From: a virus
Virus record (IMG/VR): IMGVR_UViG_3300030103_003364
Coordinates: 1-43,514 of that record
Length of the DNA stretch: 43,514 nucleotides
Strand: one strand, 5' to 3'
Positions 40,279 to 43,514 of this stretch are shown in pieces; position 1 is the stretch's first letter; every line of letters begins with the position of its first letter. The notes beneath the pieces are model-generated. The model saw only the letters and a list, made by a program, of their open reading frames with translations, had not been told where the DNA came from and ran no database searches. A program made the position numbers and the translations under genes.

Positions 40279-40911
40279 ATGAAACTTGTAATTGTAAATT
40301 CACATGAGCGTAGTGGTACTCATTTCTTAATGAATACGATTGCTCTCAACTTTGGATATTGTAGCTTTCCTTATTACAATATGGATATGCCTGTACTGCC
40401 GCACATACCTAATAATATGTTAGCGGTGCTACAACAGATACAAGAACCAAGACATATAATAAAATCACATTATGAAGGAACATTCTTCAGACCAATTATA
40501 AATAAAATTACAAAACACGCTCATGTGTTTTACATCTACAGAGAAGAAGAAGGTGTATTTAAAAGTTGTCTGAAGCATTGGAATAGTCTAACCTGGGAAG
40601 AAGCTGCCAGATGTGAAACTGTTGATGAGCTTAAAGTAGCACAACCTTATGGTGGTTGTATGCGTTATCAGTTCAGGCAGTATCCTTCCATGTTAGCAAG
40701 ATGGCAAGGACATAAAGCAAGCTGGAAAGAGAAGATGGGTGGCGCTGATATAATCTATGTAAGGTATGATGATTTATCGCACCGTTTTGATAAGACACTT
40801 ATGATAATATCTAAACGAATGGGTATTCCGATAATAGGTGGTATTGCTCGTAAACCAGATAAGAGTAAGACAGTACGGGATGGAGAATTTAATGAAAAAG
40901 AGGTCACTTGA
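40279..40911 (+). CDS. Sulfotransferase family protein (complete copy)
   Basis: The 210-residue protein opens with NSHERSGTHFLMNTI, the 5'-phosphosulfate-binding loop (about 7-21). HIIKSHYEGT (about 59-68) follows, then YIYREEEGVFKSCLKHW (about 85-101), which fits the 3'-phosphate-binding helix with Arg and Ser. The family moves sulfate from PAPS to a hydroxyl of a sugar, lipid or protein; the acceptor here is unknown. It overlaps the GT9 gene by four bases. No strong ribosome site is seen. The C-terminal third is matched by the cut copy at 2-235. Confidence 0.82.
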   Translation: MKLVIVNSHERSGTHFLMNTIALNFGYCSFPYYNMDMPVLPHIPNNMLAVLQQIQEPRHIIKSHYEGTFFRPIINKITKHAHVFYIYREEEGVFKSCLKHWNSLTWEEAARCETVDELKVAQPYGGCMRYQFRQYPSMLARWQGHKASWKEKMGGADIIYVRYDDLSHRFDKTLMIISKRMGIPIIGGIARKPDKSKTVRDGEFNEKEVT

Positions 40912-41897
40912 AAAAGCCGAAAGCCTTATTGATACGGTACGGAGCATTTGGGGATACGATTATGCTTACTCCTTTATTACGGAAATTGAAGGAGGAGGGA
41001 TACCATGTGACAATGAACATGACTCCGAGAGCAAAAGCTGTATTGAACCACAATCCTCACATAGACCAATACATAATGCAAAAGGAGAATCAGATACCTA
41101 ATGAACAACTTGGGAGTTACTGGAAGAATCTGTCTGAAGGTTACGATAAAGTTATTAATCTGTCTGGTTCAGTTGAAGGTGGTTTGCTTAAAGTTGAAGG
41201 AAAACCTGCTTTTCGTTGGGAGCATGAAGTAAGACATGAGAAATGCAATAGGAACTATTATGACGAGCAATTCAAAAAAGCAGGATATGATACAACAGGC
41301 AAGGTGGGAGAACTTTTTTTTACACGACTTGAGCATCAACTTGCTAAGACATACATTAAGAAATATAGAAAAAGATTTACGGTCATGTGGTCACTTGCAG
41401 GAAGCTCGTTCCACAAAAACTATCCCTATACACAAATAGTTTGTGATTGGTTATGCAAACTTTATGATGATATAGTATTTATTTTAGTTGGTGATGCTGT
41501 TAGTGTTATGTTAGAATGGGAGCATCCACAGGTAAAATGCAGGTCAGATAAATGGTCAATTCGTCAGGCTATGTTGATGACAAAATATGTTGATTTAGTA
41601 GTTGGCTCAGAGACAGGGATATTAAATGCGGCAGGGTGCTATGACACGCCAAAGATTGTCCTCTTGTCTCATTCGTCTGAGGAGAATCTCACGAAATACT
41701 GGAAGAACTGTACCAACTTACACGCATCTCAGGATGAAGTACCCTGTTATCCTTGTCATCAGTTGCACTATACTTTGGAGTCTTGCCCTTTACATGAGAA
41801 ATTAAAGACACCTTTATGTATGACACAACTTAAATATGAAGTTGTTAAGAACGAAATAGAACGACAATATAAGGAATGGAAAAATGGGTGTAGGTGA
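40908..41897 (+). CDS. Glycosyltransferase family 9 (heptosyltransferase-like), right allele
   Basis: The 329-residue protein has the same GT9 layout as its left-end partner: RYGAFGDTIMLTPLLRKLK near the N-terminus and DLVVGSETGILNAAG in the donor-binding half. The TTG start overlaps the sulfotransferase stop. An 85-base stretch (41632-41716) is identical to 959-1043 although flanking parts differ, suggesting recombination or selection at this segment. The C-terminal Cys set (PCYPCHQLHY and later Cys) is fully conserved between alleles. Confidence 0.82.
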   Translation: MKKPKALLIRYGAFGDTIMLTPLLRKLKEEGYHVTMNMTPRAKAVLNHNPHIDQYIMQKENQIPNEQLGSYWKNLSEGYDKVINLSGSVEGGLLKVEGKPAFRWEHEVRHEKCNRNYYDEQFKKAGYDTTGKVGELFFTRLEHQLAKTYIKKYRKRFTVMWSLAGSSFHKNYPYTQIVCDWLCKLYDDIVFILVGDAVSVMLEWEHPQVKCRSDKWSIRQAMLMTKYVDLVVGSETGILNAAGCYDTPKIVLLSHSSEENLTKYWKNCTNLHASQDEVPCYPCHQLHYTLESCPLHEKLKTPLCMTQLKYEVVKNEIERQYKEWKNGCR

Positions 41898-41985
41898 CGC
41901 AGAGGTATGGTTAAAAGATGACACGAATACTCCTTTTGGAGTGGAGCGTGATGGCAATAGGATTGTAGTTAAAGATGACTACTGA
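41884..41985 (+). CDS. 33-residue ORF, possible partial copy of cassette protein A
   Basis: The ATG lies inside the end of GT9, exactly where cassette protein A starts in the left copy. Its residues (KDDTNTPFGVERDG) recall the N-terminus of protein A (KDNGTRSPMGILSV). A full protein A gene follows at 42246, so this may be a leftover N-terminus split off when the extra gene entered. Confidence 0.35.
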   Translation: MGVGDAEVWLKDDTNTPFGVERDGNRIVVKDDY

Positions 41986-42268
41986 ATGGAAATGTATTAA
42001 GTGTGGTCAATGTTGTATTGGCGCTAATGTTACTGTAAACTTGGAAGCAGAAGCAGCAAGGTTCTATAGTTACTTTGGTATAGAGATAAGTAAAGTAAAT
42101 GATGAGTATAAAGGCAAATTTCAAACAGGAACAGTTTGTAAGTTCTGTAGGAATAAGATGTGCGAAATATATGAGAACAGACCACAGATATGTAAAGACT
42201 ACCCTATAGTAGAGAAGGATGGGAAGAAACAATGTTGGGGGGTAAATGATGGCACATATAGAAAGTGA
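41975..42268 (+). CDS. YkgJ-type cysteine-cluster protein
   Basis: The 97-residue protein matches the CxxCxxxCC family: CIKCGQCC near the N-terminus, CKFCRNKMCEIYENRP and ICKDYP later, with a final Cys. These proteins are predicted to bind zinc or an iron-sulfur cluster; some relatives modify proteins. It is present only in the right copy of the locus, between GT9 and protein A, overlapping both neighbours. Its partner role could be to activate or modify the cassette product, but this is inference. Confidence 0.75.
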   Translation: MTTEWKCIKCGQCCIGANVTVNLEAEAARFYSYFGIEISKVNDEYKGKFQTGTVCKFCRNKMCEIYENRPQICKDYPIVEKDGKKQCWGVNDGTYRK

Positions 42269-42620
42269 TAGTAGAGTAGAAAGTGGAATGGATTTTAAAG
42301 TTGATGGAGGTGAGATAACTCCATTGGGAATGATGTCTGTTCAGGCTGAAGCGATTATGAAGCGCAAGCAAGATAAGCCTCACTCAGTAGGTGTTTTTAC
42401 TGATGGCGCTAAAGGAGATAGTGGTGAGTTAGAAGGTATGCCAACTCCAGAAGAGTTTACTGAGTCTGATTTTAATGTTGCATTAAGATTCCCTTCTGCT
42501 ATAAGAACTATGTGGAGTGATGACGTAGCCATAGAAGTTATGGAGGCGCTGTTATTACATAAACCTTTTGAATTGCTAAACCAGAAACTACAACGGAAAG
42601 GAGAACAAGATGCCAGATAG
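42246..42620 (+). CDS. Conserved cassette protein A, unknown function (right allele)
   Basis: The 124-residue homologue of 1208-1549 has an extra N-terminal stretch (MAHIESDSRVESG) before the shared part. The middle and C-terminal motifs are the same as in the left copy. A G-rich site (GGGGGG) lies just before ATGATG. It overlaps the YkgJ-type gene and the next gene. Confidence 0.68.
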   Translation: MMAHIESDSRVESGMDFKVDGGEITPLGMMSVQAEAIMKRKQDKPHSVGVFTDGAKGDSGELEGMPTPEEFTESDFNVALRFPSAIRTMWSDDVAIEVMEALLLHKPFELLNQKLQRKGEQDAR

Positions 42621-42804
42621 AATAGCAATAGGACTGAATATTATACCAAATTCTCACCCTTCAGATGAACACCACGACAAGGTGAGAAAAGCAAAAAGGA
42701 AGAGAGATGCCGATAAAAGAGAGAGGATGCAGTTTGCAAGAAAGGGTAGAAACGGAGAAGATAAAATGAGAGACACACGGAACACTCCGATAGCACAAGG
42801 CTAA
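42610..42804 (+). CDS. Conserved cassette protein B (right allele)
   Basis: The 64-residue homologue of 1539-1730 is identical over DRIAIGLNIIPNSHP, then has a diverged basic tail (KAKRKRDADKRERMQFARKG). The gene has an AAAGGAG site and overlaps its neighbours in the same way as the left copy. Confidence 0.63.
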   Translation: MPDRIAIGLNIIPNSHPSDEHHDKVRKAKRKRDADKRERMQFARKGRNGEDKMRDTRNTPIAQG

Positions 42805-43328
42805 TGTTTCACTACCAGTTTTCATATTATAAACGGAACAATAGAGGAGAGATAAGTATGGGGTATTGGGTCGGCTTTACTGCCAAGAATGGCAAAGAAT
42901 GTAATTTCTATGTAGAAGATGATAGAGGAAAACGAAGATTCTATAATGGGAAAGACAAAAAAAATGAGTATAGAAGCGAAGAGCCATACGACACCTTAGA
43001 AGATAATACTCCAAAAGTTATAGAACGAAAAATAATACCAGATGCTTCAGAGCCAATACAAAGCACACATAACAGACCAGTATTAGAGCAGGAAGTAAAA
43101 GAAGCAAATGCTGAAAGATTTGTTGCATTAAAAACAGATTTAGGGCAGCAAGCAAAAGCATTATTGTCTGAGGGTAGGTTAAATCATACCACCTTTACAA
43201 AACTAATATCTAACAAAGCATCTTTAACTGACAAGAAACTTAGTAAGCCAAAGTATGATGCTATCATAAAGGAGTTAATAGATAACGAAATAGCAGAGAA
43301 AAAAGGCTTGAATTATATTTATAAATAG
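42804..43328 (+). CDS. Conserved cassette protein C (right allele)
   Basis: The 174-residue homologue of 1730-2245 shares a conserved first third (MGYWVGFTAKNG, NFYVEDD, FYNGKDKK, EYRSEEPYD), has a variable linker, and a similar helical end (KKGLNYIYK). Stronger conservation of the N-terminal third suggests that this part makes the key contact. Confidence 0.67.
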   Translation: MFHYQFSYYKRNNRGEISMGYWVGFTAKNGKECNFYVEDDRGKRRFYNGKDKKNEYRSEEPYDTLEDNTPKVIERKIIPDASEPIQSTHNRPVLEQEVKEANAERFVALKTDLGQQAKALLSEGRLNHTTFTKLISNKASLTDKKLSKPKYDAIIKELIDNEIAEKKGLNYIYK

Positions 43329-43369
43329 TGTATGTAGTAACTTAATATACAACATCAGGAGACGACAAC

Positions 43370-43514
43370 ATGGCTGCTCCAACAGCTCCGACACTTGCGA
43401 TTATTACAACTGAAGGTATAAAGAAGGCTGGCTACGGTAACGCTGCATCTTCACTTTTAACTCGTTCACAAGACGAGTGGATAGAAGAGATAAAGAATGA
43501 TATATGGACTTTAT
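43370..43514 (+). CDS. Head-tail adaptor-like protein, N-terminal part, cut by window edge
   Basis: The first 48 codons match those of the gene at 2282-3175, with only a few silent or near-silent changes and complete identity over the last 79 bases. The window ends inside the gene, so it is a cut copy, not a broken gene. GGAGACGACAAC precedes the ATG, as in the other copy. Confidence 0.75.
   Translation, partial: MAAPTAPTLAIITTEGIKKAGYGNAASSLLTRSQDEWIEEIKNDIWTL

Larger units (their letters stand above)
40674..43514. repeat. Right copy of the diverged terminal repeat (partner 1-2426)
   Basis: This is the second version of the locus at 1-2426, in the same orientation and gene order. It is 415 bases longer, mainly from the extra genes at 41884-42268. 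The last 79 bases are identical to 2348-2426, and the first 31 are identical to 1-31. Confidence 0.9.

Noticed and set aside
40838-41101. Alternative-frame ORF across the sulfotransferase-GT9 junction
   Set aside because: It lies wholly under two well-supported genes and is not conserved in the left copy.
1-43514. Integrase, tRNA genes, diversity-generating retroelement or transposase
   Set aside because: I looked for these and saw no reverse transcriptase, recombinase or transposase motifs and no cloverleaf with a T-loop; a covariance or profile search could still find divergent ones.

Overview
The window looks like an almost complete genome of an uncultivated tailed phage (Caudoviricetes) with a podovirus-like gene set. 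It is AT-rich and densely packed, with many 1-14 bp gene overlaps and strong AGGAGG-type ribosome binding sites. I see no integrase, tRNA, rRNA or CRISPR. TAA, TAG and TGA all serve as stops, so there is no sign of code reassignment. The host cannot be named. A GT9 (heptosyltransferase-type) glycosyltransferase hints at a Gram-negative host, but this is inference.

Layout. (1) 1-2281: the 3' end of a sulfotransferase gene, a GT9 glycosyltransferase and three small unknown genes. (2) 2282-19592, rightward: adaptor-like protein, Lys-rich protein, tail nozzle/stabilisation-like protein, repeat-rich tail fibre, fibre-assembly-like protein, kelch-like adhesin candidate, small membrane (holin-like) proteins, GNAT-like protein, two internal-virion-like proteins and a 2248-residue giant probably ejected with the DNA. 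(3) 19593-28304, leftward: prim-pol/helicase, DUF1064 endonuclease-like protein, ERF annealing protein, DEDDy exonuclease, DUF932 protein and about fifteen small early genes, many with Cys clusters. (4) 28305-28995: divergent control region with two helically phased TATTACA arrays around an AT-rich core (candidate origin), a sigma70-like rightward promoter and a strongly structured leader RNA. (5) 28996-40214, rightward: HTH protein (possible small terminase), small regulators, nuclease fold, DNA methyltransferase, M15 endopeptidase, membrane/coiled-coil lysis-type proteins, large terminase, portal, scaffold-like protein, N4-gp56-type major capsid protein and a possible decoration protein, closed by a terminator. 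(6) 40279-43514: a full sulfotransferase, GT9, a YkgJ-type Cys-cluster protein, the same three small genes and the start of the adaptor gene.

Regions 1 and 6 are two diverged versions of one locus: 1-2426 matches 40674-43514, and both copies stop at the same positions. The simplest reading is a circular or terminally redundant genome of about 41 kb whose contig runs once round and re-enters the locus on a second haplotype. A true tandem duplication cannot be excluded. Closed into a circle, the order is terminase - portal - scaffold - capsid - decoration - [sulfotransferase/GT9 cassette] - adaptor - tail - ejection proteins. A putative glycan- or protein-modifying cassette that varies between strains therefore sits inside the virion gene cluster. 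No DNA polymerase was recognised, so host replication enzymes are probably recruited, with phage prim-pol/helicase and ERF recombination functions assisting.
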